Positions 24,012-36,037 of a stretch of 64,000 nt of DNA are shown piece after piece (positions within the stretch are counted from its first letter, which is position 1; the number at the start of each line of letters is the position of its first letter). The stretch is from Tiliqua scincoides (lineage: Eukaryota > Chordata > Lepidosauria > Squamata > Scincidae). The stretch spans positions 32,908,388 through 32,972,387 of the forward strand of contig NC_089823.1 in the NCBI RefSeq assembly GCF_035046505.1, written 5' to 3'. The position numbers were made by a program, and so were the translations under genes. The notes below the pieces were generated by a model. It saw nothing but the letters and a program-made list of their open reading frames with translations, was not told the origin of the DNA and did no database searches.

Positions 24012-24380
24012 ATACTCACTACTGTTCTCTTTGTTGTGTGGTTGTGTTTGTTATGTATTCCAATAAAGGTCTTATCTATCTATCTAAGATTAGATGATAA
24101 TGCTTCATGCCATTAAATAGCTTAATTTGCTGATTTCTAGAGAACAAACTGCTTAAAGGGAAAGAAACAGACCACACCATTTTTTCTGGTTAGTTGGCAA
24201 CTCTAAGTACTATGGTAGATCTGGAGTGGCACCTTAGATGAACTTCTAAATTTTCTTTTCAGCTCCAAATCTCTCCAAGATTTACTGTTTTCTGTATGTG
24301 TATTTAAACACACACATTTACACTACCACCTTTGCATTTCAAAAGGGCTCTCAGCAAGGCAACACCATCTGTTGTTCATT

Positions 24381-24465
24381 GCACCCTTAAACATGTTTAC
24401 TCAGAAGTAAGCCCTACTGAGCACAATGAGTCTTACGCTCTTGTAAATGTGTTTAGGATTGCAAG
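24381..24465. mobile_element. ~90 bp foldback MITE, copy 3, diverged
   Basis: Keeps TTTACTCAGAAGTAAGCCCT and GTGTTTAGGATTGCAAG but the arms are strongly decayed. Confidence 0.6.
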
Positions 24466-24658
24466 CTATGCAACCCAAGTCTGTGAATATTTACTTGGTT
24501 ATAAATGCCACCACCTGCAATAAAGCTTACTCCTAGGTAAGTGTGACTATGATTGTGGTCTAAAGGTGAGCCCAAAGTGAAACTTAGAGGCTATTGTTAG
24601 AGGTGTTTGAAAATAGTGTTATTTACCTTACTCAGAAGCCCGTTGTATTCAGTTAGAC

Positions 24659-25000
24659 CAGTAGTTCCCAACATGGGGTTCATGTACTCCCAAGGGTACT
24701 TGAAAGTTGGGGTACTTGAAAAGAACAGAATAATGGCAGAAAAAGGCAGGCCTGTATTAGAATGTCTTGCAGGGCTGGCAAAGCAGACAGGAAGGCAGCT
24801 AGCTGGCTGCAAAAGCCCTAGCAACTGCTAGTTTCCTGTCATCAATTTGTGTATTATCAAATACGGAGCAGTAGTTGAAAACATATAAATCTGAAAAACA
24901 GCAACAATATACATTAGAAAATGTTGCTAATATGAGGGGTACAGTCTTTGGAAATGGACTGTCAGGGGTTACACAACTGAAAAAATGTTGGGAACCACTG
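24659..25000. mobile_element. Non-autonomous hAT-type element
   Basis: Left end CAGTAGTTCCCAACATGGGG and right end AATGTTGGGAACCACTG are inverted, and the exact 8 base flanks AGTTAGAC (24651-24658 and 25001-25008) mark the insertion. 342 bp, no coding capacity. Confidence 0.88.
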
Positions 25001-25022
25001 AGTTAGACTGTAAAACTATCTA

Positions 25023-25201
25023 AGGGCCCAATCCTATCTAACTTTCCAGTTCCAGTGTAGCTACAATGCAGCCCTGTAGTATAGGAATACATGTTTCTAT
25101 ACTTTAAGAAGCCCCCAGTGACTGCCTCTCCACCACAGGATGCAGCACACCCCACTGACACATCAGGACCAGCAGTGGAAAATTGAATAGGATTGGGTCC
25201 T
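25023..25201. mobile_element. ~180 bp TIR element (GGGCCCAATCCTA family)
   Basis: GGGCCCAATCCTATCTAACT at the left is inverted at the right as AATAGGATTGGGTCC. The same ends and size occur at 46266-46445. The interior is not palindromic throughout and has no coding capacity. Confidence 0.7.
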
Positions 25202-26019
25202 CACTCACCCTAAACAAACAGCTCTAACTATTTTAAGAGAAACACTCTGGGGGAGCCTTTCCCAGTGCAAGAAAAAACACAACAGACAAGCTTCACCTGC
25301 ATTAAAGGAAAAAGAGGACATTAAACTGTTTTTTGATTCAGTATCCTAGTCCTACTCTGCCTCAATAAGATTTCCTCATGTTGCCTCAATTTTGTTTGCA
25401 TATTATGTTGAAAGAAGATGGCTGGATGGCAGAGGAGGAAAGCAAGGATATAATGGTGGGAAGAATCCTGGAAGATCCTGATGGGAAGATCCCTTGTGTT
25501 TAGTGATGTTGCCAAAGTTCATAATTACTTGGCTCAGAAATACAAACCTGTCCAGCTTATAATACTCAGCTGTTCATGAATCACACATCATTATCCTTCA
25601 TAAAGTTTTACTCTAGCCCAGAATGTAAACTGAAATAATGCACAGGAACAGTGAACAGTCAGCAGATCAGACACCCCTCATGCTTGCTGAAGTTCTCTGT
25701 ATTTGCTATGAACTAAATTACCAGGTCACCTCACAAAGCACTTATTTGTTTAGTGATCTAAAGGACTTTTAAAAATACTTAGGTGTGATTGTTTTGGGAG
25801 GAGATAGTAGTTGAATTTCTCTGGTTTGGTTGATGCTGGAAATTACAACTCACAGGAGTTATTCCAATGGCACATGCATGATGCACCATCAGTTCCCATG
25901 TACCAATGCTACGAGCCAGGAGTGCATTCTAAGAAAACAGCTGCTTTCCAAATGGTCACCAAGAAAGTTTGTAGTTACTGAACCGAAGTGAGTTTGCCCA
26001 CTGCCACTTGCCTTATCAT

Positions 26020-26227
26020 TTGGAGAGGAATCATAACTCAGTGCATCAGCACATGTTTTGCACACAGAAGGGCATGCAAGGGTTCAAATCAGGTTCCAGT
26101 TCCAGCATTCCAGATAAGACAGAGAAAAATTTCTGTCTCAAACTTTGGAGGGCTGCTGCTAGTTTGTGTTGACAATACCGAGCAAATGGTCTGATTCAAC
26201 ACATGGCAGCTTCTTGTGTTCCTATGA
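26020..26227 (+). mobile_element. tRNA-headed SINE with CR1-like tail
   Basis: A head with TAACTCAGTGCATCAGCAC (A-box region) and GGTTCAAATC (26081-26090, B box) leads to GAGGGCTGCTGCTAG, CAATACCGAGCAAATGG and the tail GTCTGATTCAACACATGGCA then CTTCTTGTGTTCCTATG. That tail resembles the end of the CR1 at 33310-33346, which suggests CR1-type machinery moved it. The reverse copy at 41695-41875 and the fragment at 57190-57279 belong to the same kind. Confidence 0.75.
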
Positions 26228-26376
26228 TCTCAGCTGCAGGGACCACACCAGTTGCTAGAAGCCACACTCCATTGTGTGAGCTTCATCTTAGATGAGGTGG
26301 TAAGACAGGAGACTCCAAAGCAGTCTGGAGCTAGATGGAGTTGCATCCTCTTACTTCACCATGCACATGGCTCATT

Positions 26377-26509
26377 GGCTGGCAACCTTTAGTCTGGCAT
26401 AAACCTATAGCACCCGGTATTCCGAGGCAGTCTCCCATCCAAGTACTAACCAGGCCTGACCCTGCTTAGCTTCCAAGATCAGATGAGATTGGGCATGTGC
26501 AGGGTAACA
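26377..26509 (-). mobile_element. 5S rRNA-derived SINE, second copy
   Basis: The minus strand reads TGTTACCCTGCACATGCCC followed by a 5S-like body with AAGCTAAGCAGGGTC, GGCCTGGTTAGTACTTGG and GATGGGAGACTGCC, then GAATACCGGGTGCTATAGG. The 3' tail is shorter and decayed (GACTAAAGGTTGCCAG), so the stem-loop is lost. Flanks GGCTCATT (26369-26376 and 26510-26517) are an exact 8 base target duplication. The body is close to vertebrate 5S rRNA; the altered 5' end and LINE-like tail show it is a SINE and not a 5S gene. Confidence 0.88.
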
Positions 26510-27313
26510 GGCTCATTATAGTCTTAAAAAAAAAAAAGACCTTAGACTAGCTTCCTTTTTTTAATGGTGAATTGGTCTCTAAATCAGGAAATCATCAGTG
26601 AACTTGTTGAAATATTTGTCCTTAAGGATTGCATGTATTGCTTGTCTAACACTACCCACAAAAAAAAAAAAAAAAAATCCCCACAAATGCCATAAAAGAC
26701 ACAGTGTAAGTTGTACAATCACATTCCCACCTATTTCCTGGGCTGGAGCATCAATCAATTTGGAATCAATATAGAACATGTATACAATGTCCTCTGCAAT
26801 CAGGCACACAAGGAGATAAGTCACAATATGAGTACAGGGAGAAGGATGATAAAGCTGGATAGAATGATGAAATCCCAGTCCATGACTCCTGCAAACCACA
26901 CCCAATTTTCTGGTCATGAACTGCCTATATGGCTCAAGATTTTCATCTGGAATGGGAACAACTATGAATTGCTTTCAAAAGAACATACAGTGATTCTTAA
27001 GAAAACAATGGCCCAGACAATGTTGCCTGGAGAGTGAATGACTACTCCCCCTCATTTCCACCCCTCTCTCTTTTCTCTTTCCTTTTTAAAGTGGAAATGG
27101 CAGAATAATAGAGAAATAAAAGCAGAAGCAGTGAGTGGGACAGGAATAGCTTTCAGCAAGAAGTCAATTAGGAATTGGATGTCCAAGACAGGAGATGTAT
27201 TTGTGATAAGGTGGGTTGAATCATTACTATGTACTGTTTCTCCAGATTTATTGTACATCTTAACAGTAAAAAAAGAAAATCAATTACAACATTTTTATAA
27301 ATTAGTTCACTTA

Positions 27314-27403
27314 CAGCCCAATCCTATTCACACTTTCCTGGGAGTAAGCCCCATTGACCTTAATAAGATTTACTTCTGAGTAGACACACATAGGATTGGG
27401 CTG
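27314..27403. mobile_element. ~90 bp foldback MITE, copy 4
   Basis: CAGCCCAATCCTATTCACAC on the left, CACATAGGATTGGGCTG on the right. The arms are in the opposite order to copies 1 and 2 (CCTGGGAGTAAG first, TTCTGAGTAGAC second). Confidence 0.8.
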
Positions 27404-27405
27404 CC

Positions 27406-27495
27406 AAGCAGCAGTCTTATATGCAGTTACCAAGGAGTAAGCCCCAACATAATGGGACTTACTTACTTACTTCAAAGTAAACATGTGTAGAACTA
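27406..27495. mobile_element. ~90 bp foldback MITE, copy 5, diverged
   Basis: Keeps CCAAGGAGTAAGCCCC and AATGGGACTTACTTACTTAC, directly beside copy 4. The inner TTAC unit is expanded. The termini are decayed. Confidence 0.5.
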
Positions 27496-27896
27496 CACTG
27501 GGTCTGAGAGTCCACTTCTATCCTTTTCCCCATTGCCACTGAAACCACCACCTCCCATTGCTTTCCTGCCCCCGTTCATCCCCCTCCCTCTACCCCCCAA
27601 CTAGTTGCACCCCCTCCCTGCTTCCTTACCTTCTCCAGCAGGTGTGGTGAGGTCTAGTGGCACCCAGGGAGTGCTGCCACCTATTACATCAGAACTCCCA
27701 AAATTTTATGGGTTTTAAGTGTCTTCCACTGTTGTAACATCCTGCCCCTGATAGTCCAATCCAGAACAGAATTGTGCTATAAGAATGTTATCATTGTGAG
27801 GTTATTTGAGGCAAGGGAGAATGGATGACCTCCTTGCTGCTCCCACTCCCTCAACATGTCCAGTGTCCATGCATAGGGGAATCCATCTGTCTATAC

Positions 27897-28120
27897 CAAT
27901 TATTTTCAACCTTTTTCATCTCACGGCACACTGACAAGGCACTAAAATGGTCAAGGCACACCATCAGGTTTCTGACAATTGACAAGGCGCATCATGCTGC
28001 CAGTGGGAGGCTCACATTAGCCCTACTAATAAATGACTTTCCCCCAAATTCCTGTGGCACACCTGTGGACCACTCGCAGCACACCAGTGTGCCATGACAC
28101 AGTGGTAGAAAATGACAGTG
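27897..28120. mobile_element. Non-autonomous hAT-type element, second copy of the 1260 family
   Basis: The phrases CACACTGACAAGGCACTAAA and AGTGGGAGGCTCACATTAG are the reverse of those at 1260-1491. Flanks GTCTATAC and GCCTATAT agree at 6 of 8 bases. Confidence 0.65.
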
Positions 28121-28852
28121 GCCTATATGGATAGAACCAAATTGAAAGACCAGTACATTGAATGTGTTTTACTGATTACACAGTTGCGTTGTGTAAGCCT
28201 CTGTGCAGATAAGCTTCCCTACAGGTGGACATCAAGCATGTTGCCAGCAGGCACAGTCACAATCTCCTCCTAAACATGGACATCAAATGCCTGCATAAAG
28301 CTACGGTGTCCTAGATAAGCCAGAATTAACAGTTAATCATAAAAACTCCTTCCCTCTCTCTTCTCAGCTACATTTAAAAAAAAATAAAACCCAAATGTCA
28401 CTTAGGCCCTAATCCTGTTAGAGCCTTGCAATTCTGGAAGTAGTATTTGGCAGCACAAGGTCCTTTATGGCTATTGCAAAAGACGACACACAGTTTTGTG
28501 CAGCTGGACTACTGTTGCAACTGACCAGTGGTCACAACCATACACTAGTGGCTGTGCAACAACTCCTATTGCCAGTAGGTCAGCATGGAGGAGGGGGCAG
28601 GATGGAGGTGAGGGTGGGTGAAACAGGGCAGGCAGGGGTAGGAACAGGGTGGAGACCAGGGCAGGAAGGAGGGCTGATCAAGGCTGAGAAGGGGTCAGTG
28701 GCAGTGGTATCACCAATATCCTATTCCACTTCTCAGCTTTGATCCTCTTTCCACCCAGACTTACATCAATTAAATCACAGGCATAGGTTTGAGTAAACCC
28801 AGTGGGACAACAAGGGCTTAACCCAGGCAAGGGAACAAATGTTCCCTTAGCC

Positions 28853-29389
28853 CAGGGGTCTCCAAACCTAGCCTGGGGGACAGATGCAGCCTGCGGCGAG
28901 CCTCTGTCTGGCCCACGGCTAGCCTCAGGTCCCCTGTTAGCCACTGGCCCACTCGACTGAACATGGAGATTCCGCATCTGGAGGGTTTCTGAGGGTCTAA
29001 AAACATCACTTCCTGGTTTTTCCAAAAAACCAGAAGTAACTTTCTGTGCCCTCTGAAGTCTTTCTGAGGATCATGGAGGCCTCCCTGGCCCTCAGAACAT
29101 GCTCCGGGTGTTTCCTGTGATGAAACTGTTCTGAGGTATTTTCTTCTGTATATTTAAGTAAACTGCTTGGGTGGTGGGGGAATGTCAGTCCATTTGAGTA
29201 TGTGCTTTATTTTGTGGTGGGTGCTTGGTGAAATCCTGGAAAGTTGTGCCCGTTCATTCATTATTCATACATCTAAGTACCATCTCTAATGCATTTATTT
29301 AAATTTTATATTTAAATTTTTTTTCCAGCCCTCAACACCATGCCAAATATTTGATGTGGCCCTCTGGCCAAAAAGTCTAGCAACCACTA
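28853..29389. mobile_element. Non-autonomous hAT-type element
   Basis: Left end CAGGGGTCTCCAAACCT and right end AAGTCTAGCAACCACTA fit the CAGGGGTCYCCAAMC style of hAT elements. Flanks CCTTAGCC and CCTTAATC agree at 6 of 8 bases. The interior includes a near palindrome (TTCCTGGTTTTTCCAAAAAA then CCAGAAG). No coding capacity. Confidence 0.65.
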
Positions 29390-30221
29390 CCTTAATCAGA
29401 GAAGACCTCTGCAAATGCCTGCCTCCTGCAGGGTGCAGCGAACACTCCAGCGGCATGGCTGCATTGGCAGGGGGGTTCAGGTAGGATAGGGCTGTAACTC
29501 CTGCAAAATAAAATGATTAAAAGATCATTCCAAACTTCTGGGTTTCATCAGGGAATGACTTCAAAGCTCCATGTGTTCTTTACAGAATAGTGAGAAAACG
29601 TATTAAGCAGCACATCAGATTTCACATCCTTCCCCAACCACAATACTAAGCAAAGTAATCACTAGGAGAGAAAAAAAGACTGTAGCTCTAGCATCAGAAT
29701 CTTACTCATACAGCTCTATTAAGTGGATTACAGATGAGCTCATTCCCAGATGTGGGTCACATTCCATTAAAAGCAGGCTGAGTGCCAAGTAAAAGTGGTT
29801 AAGGGATGGCAGCGTTGATTGAAGCCACACACCGTCACTTACCGTTGCTGCTAGTGATCTAACGGTCTCCTTGTAACCCAAGAGATTTTGCCGCCCCAGC
29901 TGATCAGCTTGTGGCAGTGACATCAGTCATTCTGAATAACTCCCCTGCTATGAAAATCAAGGGCGGCAGCAAGGTTCAGTACAAAAGGTAACAAGCTGCC
30001 CTTAAGTATCATGGGAAACAGCATTCTATGGGATCCTTATTCATTGTGAGCTGAATGAGTGTGGCCAATAGGTGTAGAAGGGGGGACGACACAAAATTGA
30101 GAACAAGAGGTATGATTTATGAGAAGGAACTTTCAAGTATGTTATGGAGAAACTGCTTCCATGCCTTCTCCTGTTTCCACCTTGCAGACCCTTTCTGCAC
30201 ATTACTGGATAAAGGACTAAT
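29390..30221. other. No gene recognised
   Basis: Short frames only; no motif or repeat that I can name. Confidence 0.4.
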
Positions 30222-30229
30222 CCCTAGGG

Positions 30230-33200
30230 CAGGGCTTTTCAAACTGGGGCGTTGCAATGCCCCAGCCTGTGAGCCCTGGCCTCTGCCCCCTTAAGAGGCA
30301 GGGGCAGCCTGGAGGCAGGGAGGAGGCAGCAGCATGATCCCCAGGATCGCACCGCCCAGGGACTGCAGGGACTTGGGTGCACTTACCCAAGCCTCCTGTA
30401 GCTTCCCCAGGCTGCGTAGAGCCCGGCAAAAAGCCTGCAGCAGGGCTCCCCGCAGCAGCTAAATTAAATGCGGAGCGATCACGCTCCACTTCCGGGCATA
30501 ACGGAAACCTGGTGGAATGCGGAGAATCAGTGGGATACCGCAATCCCGGGCTATAAACTCTACAGGAGGGACAGGGAGGGGTGTGTTGGAGGTGGGGTGG
30601 CCGATTACGTTAAGGAAGGGATAGAATCCAGCAAAGTCGAGATTAAAGGCGGGTCCGACTCCACCATAGAATCTCCGTGGGTAAATTACCAGGCCACAGG
30701 AGTGATGTAATACTGGGGGCATACTATCGTCCTCCAGACCAGAAACCAGAAGGGGACCTTGAAATGAGGAAACAGATCAGGGAGGTGACAAGGAGAGACT
30801 TGTAATCATGGGGGACTTCAATTATCCTCATATAGACTGGGTCAATTTGTGTTCTGGTCACAAAAAGGAGACCGGATTCCTTGACATGTTAAATGACTGT
30901 GCCTTAGAGCAGCTAGTCATGGAGCCCACCAGAGGACAGATGACTCTGGATTTAATATTGTGCAGTACTCAGGACCTGGTAAGAGATGTCAATGTTATGG
31001 AGCCGAGTGATCATGCTGTGATCCGTTTCGACATGCACGTCGGGGGAAGAATACTGGACAAATCTCTCACAAAAACCCTTGACTTCCGACGGGCAGACTT
31101 TCCTCAAATGAGGAGGCTGGTTAGAAGGAGGTTGAAAGGGAAGGTAAAAAGAGTCCAATCTCTCCAGAGTGCATGGAGGCTGCTTAAAACAACAGTAACA
31201 GAGGCCCAACGGAAGTGTATACCACAAAGGAAGGAGGGTGCCCGCATGGCTAACCAGCCAAGTTAGAGAGGCTGTAAAGGGCAAGGAAGCTTCCTTCCAT
31301 AAATGGAAGTCTTGCCCTAATGAGGAGAATAAAAAGGAACATAAACTATGGCAAAAGAAATGTAAGGAGGTGATGCAGGAGGCCAAGCGAGACTATGAGG
31401 AATGCATGGCCAGCAACATTAAGGGGAATAATAAAAGCTTCTTCAAATATGTTAGAAGCAGGAAACCCACCAGAGAAGCGGTTGGCCCTCTGGATGGCGA
31501 GGGAGGGAAAGGGGAGATAAAAGGAGACTTAGAGATGGCAGAGAAATTAAATGAGTTCTTTGCATCTGTCTTCATGGCAGAAGACCTTGGGCAAATACCG
31601 CTGCCCGAACGGCCCCTCCTGACCAAGGAGTTAAGTCAGATAGAGGTTAAAAGAGAAGATGTTTCAGACCTCATTGATAAATTAAAGATCAATAAGTCAC
31701 CAGGCCCTGATGGCATCCAGCCAAGAGTTATTAAGGAATTAAAGAATGAAGTTGCTGATCTCTTGACTAAAATATGCAACTTGTCCCTCAAAACGGCCAC
31801 AGTGCCAGAGGATCGGAGGATAGCAAATGTCATGCCAATCTTTAAAAAGGGAAAGAGGGGGGACCCGGGAAACTATAGGCTGGTCAGCCTAACATCTATA
31901 CCGGGTAAGATGGTGGAATGCCTCATCAAAGATAGGATCTCAGAACACATAGATGAACAGGCCTTGCTGAGGGAGAATCAGCATGGCTTCTGTAAGGGCA
32001 AGTCTTGCCTCACAAACCTTTTAGAATTATTTGAAAAGGTCAACAGGCACATGGATGCGGGAGAACCCGTGGACATTATATCTGGACTTTCAGAAGGCGT
32101 TTGACACGGTCCCTCAACAAAGGCTACTGAAAAAACTCAACTTTCAGGGAATTAGAGGACATGTCCTCTCATGGATTCAGACCTGGTTGAAGACCAGGAA
32201 ACAGAGAGTGGGTGTCAATGGGCAATTTTCACAATGGAGAGAAGTGTAAAGCGGTGTGCCCCAAGGATCTGTCCTGGGACCGGTGCTCTTCAACCTCTTC
32301 ATACATGACCTGGAGACAGGGTTGAGCAGTGAGGTGGCAAAGTTTGCAGATGACACCAAACTTTTCCGAGTGGTGAAGAACAGAAGTGATTGTGAGGAGC
32401 TCCAGAAGGATCTCTCCACACTGGCAGAATGGGCAGCAAAATGGCAGATGCGTTTCAATGTAAGTAAATGTAAAGTCATGCACATTGGGGCAAAAAATCA
32501 AAATTTCACATATAGGCTGATGGGTTCTGAGCTGTCTGTGACAGATCAGGAGAGAGATCTTGGTGGTGGACAGGTCAATGAAAGTGTCACCCCAATGTGC
32601 GGCAGCAGTAAAGAAGGCCAATTCTATGCTTGGGATCATTAGAAAAGGTATTGAGAACAAAATGGCTAATATTATAATGCCGTTGCACAAATCGATGGTA
32701 AGGCCACACCTGGAGTATTGTGTCCAGTTCTGGTCGCCACATCTCAAAAAGAACATAGTGGAAATGGAAAAAGTGCAAAAGAGAGCAACTAAGATGATTA
32801 CTGGGCTGGGGCACCTTTCTTATGAGGAAAAGTTACAGCGTTTGGGCCTCTTCAGTCTAGAAAAGAGATGCCTGAGGGGGGACATGATTGAGACATAAAA
32901 AATTATGCATGGGAAGGATAAAGTGGATAGAGAGATGCTCTTTACACTCTCACATAACACCAGAACCAGGGGACATCCACTAAAATTGAGTGTTGGGAGG
33001 GTTAGGACAGACAAAAGAAAATATTTCTTTACTCAGCGTGTGGTCGGTCTGCGGAACTCCTTGCCACAGGATGTGGTGATGATATCTGGCCTGGATGCCT
33101 TTAAAAGGGGATTGGACAAGTTTCTGGAGGAAAAATCCATTATGGGTTACAAGCCATGATGTGCATGTACAACCTCCTGATTATAGAAATGGGCTATGTC

Positions 33201-33593
33201 AGAATGCAAGATGCAAGGGAGGGCACCAGGATGCAGATGTCTTGTTATCTGGTGTGCTCCCTGGGGCATTTGGTGGGCCGCTGTGAGATACAGGAAGCTG
33301 GAATAGATGGGCCTATGGCCTGATCCAGTGGGGCTGTTCTTATGTTCTTCCGCTTCAGCGGAGGCAGGGCGCGATCGCTCCGCATTTACTTTCACTGCTG
33401 CAGGGAGCCCTGCTGCAGGTCCCACCGGGCTCCCCGCAGTCTGGGGAGGCTGCAGGAGGCTTGGGTAAGTGCACCCAAGCCCCTGCAGCTCCCCTAGGCG
33501 GTGCAATCCTGGGGATCGCGCCTCTGCCTTACCCCCCGCCCACACAAGTACTTAGTGGCTCTCAAACTCTCCCAGAGAGTTTGAGAACCACTG
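30230..33593. mobile_element. Palindromic hAT-type element split by a CR1 insertion
   Basis: The ends CAGGGCTTTTCAAACTGG and GTTTGAGAACCACTG are inverted, and the 8 base duplication CCCTAGGG is exact at 30222-30229 and 33594-33601. The left arm (30230-30488) and right arm (33353-33593) are inverted copies over ~240 bases, sharing for example GATCCCCAGGAT, CTTGGGTGCACTTACCCAAG and ATGCGGAGCGATC. No transposase. The CR1 at 30495-33346 sits near the centre of symmetry. Confidence 0.88.
30495..33346 (+). mobile_element. CR1 LINE, 5'-truncated, copy 1
   Basis: It starts inside the ORF2 endonuclease and runs to a CR1 3' end (GGCCTGATCCAGTGGGGCTG then TTCTTATGTT). Flanking CTTCCG (30489-30494 and 33347-33352) is the likely target duplication. 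The coding remains appear as successive pieces: endonuclease with GDFNYPHIDWVN (about 30811) and SDHAVIRFD, then RT with SPGPDGIQPRVIKEL (about 31697), GNYRLVSLTSIPGKM, ENQHGFCKGKSCLTN, LDFQKAFDTV, VPQGSVLGPVLFNLF and FADD (32343-32354). It carries at least six frameshifts or stops, including a lost T near 30686, a missing four-base stretch near 30800 and a two-base loss near 32080. A 3' UTR of about 190 bases follows GLDKFLEEKSIMGYKP. Confidence 0.92.
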
Positions 33594-33601
33594 CCCTAGG
33601 G

Positions 33602-34767
33602 ACTTTCTCTTTGCACACTTATAGCCCACACAGTGCTCCCAGAACACTGGCATTCTGCCAGGTACACTGGTGTGAAGGGAGTGCTGCCATTGTGGAAGCC
33701 AATTCACTGGCAGCTGCTGTACAGATGTTGCTGCAGCAGCCAGAAAGCCATGAACTACAGGCAGCAGGGCAAAGACCAGCCATTTATACAGCCTCACCAC
33801 TGGAGAAGTGGGAAAAGGGCAGGAAGGGGGTAGGATGGGGCGGGTCAAGGCAGAGCTTGTGGTCACCGGATCCTGAACTCCTGTCCCAGGCTGGATATGC
33901 CCCCAGTGGTTTCTCTGAGCTATGCCAGAAACAGAGCTGGCATAGCCCTGGTTCCCATAATATGTGGCAGCCAGTATATTCAGATAAGTCCTTCCCTTCC
34001 CACCCCTCTCAATTGGCCTCTCCACCGGGACAGCATGTTGGATGCAGCAAACATTTCACCAGCAGCCCCTCATCCAAAGTGCCATCACCATATAGGATTG
34101 GGCCTTTAATTATAAAATGCAAAATCACTTTTGTTCCCTGAGAGCCTGGCTATATATTACACCCACCATGAGACTGCTTCTGGAATCAAAATTCCCATGA
34201 CTCATTTTCCTGTTCCTTGTTAGACATTGACCCAGTCTCATCTGACTCAGTATCATCACATTGTGAGTTTCCCCACTGCTGTCAACACGACCAGTGACAA
34301 TGTGGTGATGTTACAATGCACTGTGTGTATTCCAAGCCACCATGACAGAGAGATGGAAGTGGAAAGATTATGCTTCTGGAACTATGCTGCCATGAGCAGA
34401 CTATGTAGCTCGGCTCCGAAAGCACTCTGTGTGAGAGACCTTTGAAAGGAAGAATTATGACTGGGCAGTAGAGATGTATGAGCAAAAGATATGCCTGCCC
34501 TCTGAAGCCAAGGTAGAGCCAAACATACTGCTGGTTCTTCAGCATTATCAGGCTCTCCAATGTGGGGACAAACCTCTTCCTCTAGGAGTGCAGAATGATA
34601 AGATATATTTGTGCCAGACCCTGGGTTGTCAGAAACTGTATTATCTAGGTTCTCCAACCTGAAACCCTTATCAGCCTCTCTAATGCCAGGGTAGCAGAAT
34701 TTGATCTATGTACTTACTCCTCCAGTTCAGGTTGCCTCAGTGATTGCAAGCAAGTAATGGCCTAATC
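33602..34767. other. No gene recognised
   Basis: A 226-codon frame crosses the hAT right arm and this stretch (33461-34141); it has no motif and overlaps repeat DNA, so it is not called. ATAGGATTGGGCC at about 34092 could be one end of a TIR element. Confidence 0.4.
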
Positions 34768-34915
34768 CAGTGGTTCTCAAACTTTTCCGGCCCGCAGCTC
34801 TCCTGATCCTTGTGGCCATTGGCCACGGCTCCCCATTACATTACCTAACCTCAGTTACCTCCAAAATGGGGATGAAGGTGTTAATTATACACTAGAAACA
34901 AAAAAAAAAACAAGA
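34768..34915. mobile_element. hAT-type element, left part only
   Basis: Starts CAGTGGTTCTCAAACTTTTC and shares GCCCGCAGCTCTCCTGATCC-type text with the copy at 14449. No right end was found; an A-rich stretch follows at about 34900. Confidence 0.55.
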
Positions 34916-34943
34916 GAAGTCAAGCAGAGCTGCCAGCACTCTG

Positions 34944-35034
34944 AGGCTGCAATCCTATCCACACTTACCTGAGAGTAAACCCCATTGAACAAAATAGGAC
35001 TTACTTCTGAGTAGACCTGGTTAAGATTGTGCTC
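34944..35034. mobile_element. ~90 bp foldback MITE, copy 6
   Basis: Left GGCTGCAATCCTATCCACAC, right TTAAGATTGTGCTCTG; core AGAGTAAACCCCATTG / AATAGGACTTACTTCTGAG. First of three copies within ~600 bases. Confidence 0.75.
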
Positions 35035-35164
35035 TGAGTTTGTTAGCAGCACACCTGGAGAGTTTTGGAAAGGGACATTTTTTCTTTCTTGAAATTTGCT
35101 GGGGGAGGGGAAGATTTGGTTTGTATGTATCTGCTAATTGCAAACTGAGACCCAGAGACTGTTT

Positions 35165-35253
35165 GGCTGCAATCCTAACTTCACTTTCCTGGGAGTAAGT
35201 CCCATTGAACACAATAGGACTTACTTCTGAGTAGACCTAGCTAGGATTGTGCC
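35165..35253. mobile_element. ~90 bp foldback MITE, copy 7
   Basis: Left GGCTGCAATCCTAACTTCAC, right GCTAGGATTGTGCC; core GGGAGTAAGTCCCATTG / AATAGGACTTACTTCTGAG. Same arm order as copy 6. Confidence 0.78.
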
Positions 35254-35461
35254 TTTTGTCTTATAATAGCAGCCAACATGGGAAGTACCCTCCCTGCAAA
35301 AGAGGCAGGAGGAAAAAGGGGGATGGCTGAAAAGGAACAGGTATTTTTATTTTTTAATCAATTTTTGGAGACAAAGCTTGACTGATCAAGAGTGGTTTTT
35401 TTCTTTTTTGAAGGGGGAGGAAAAAGAGAAAGGTGAAGATCCTTGGTTAAGCTGACACAGA

Positions 35462-35550
35462 CCCCCAAGCCTATGTAGGTCTACTCAGAAGTAAGTCCCA
35501 TTTGAGTCAATGGGGCTTACTCCCAGGAAAGTGTGGATAGGATTGCAGCC
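35462..35550. mobile_element. ~90 bp foldback MITE, copy 8
   Basis: Left CCCCCAAGCCTATGTAGG, right GTGTGGATAGGATTGCAGCC; core CAGAAGTAAGTCCCATT / AATGGGGCTTACTCCCAGG. Arm order opposite to copies 6 and 7. Confidence 0.8.
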
Positions 35551-36037
35551 ACACAAAGTAAGATTACAACTCAGCCCCAAAGTAGATGGGGGCTGCTCAC
35601 ACACATACAACCCAACACTCGGATGATACCCCTGTTCCCCCCAGACAAGACGGAGGAATGCAGGCTGTGGCATTTGGACACCCTCCCCCACTAAGAGTGG
35701 GCTGGGCTCCCTCCTTCCCAAGCGAAGGAAAGAGCTCTCTCTCGTTCAGGCTTCCCTCCCAGTTTGAAGCCTGCCAGGAGCATGCCCTGTGCTGATGAGA
35801 TGCAGCACCTCTGCAGCTGCCCAGCCAGCCTTCACTCCCTCTCCCCACCATGTTTCACATGACCTCCCCACCTCACACTGCCTCACCCACCTCATTCACA
35901 GCCTCAGAAAAGCAGCAAGTAGGGAAGCAGCATGAACTGAGCAGAGCAGCTGTGGCCACCTCTCTCCCCAAGATGCCTCATGACGCCCCTAGGGGCTAGC
36001 CATGCCACCCTAGGGAGCCCGGATGCACAGATTGAAT

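Noticed and set aside
26377-26509. A possible 5S rRNA gene
   Set aside because: The head is altered, the tail is LINE-like and an 8 base target duplication flanks it, so it is a SINE.
33461-34141. A 226-codon plus-strand frame
   Set aside because: Its first part lies in the right arm of the palindromic hAT element and it shows no motif.
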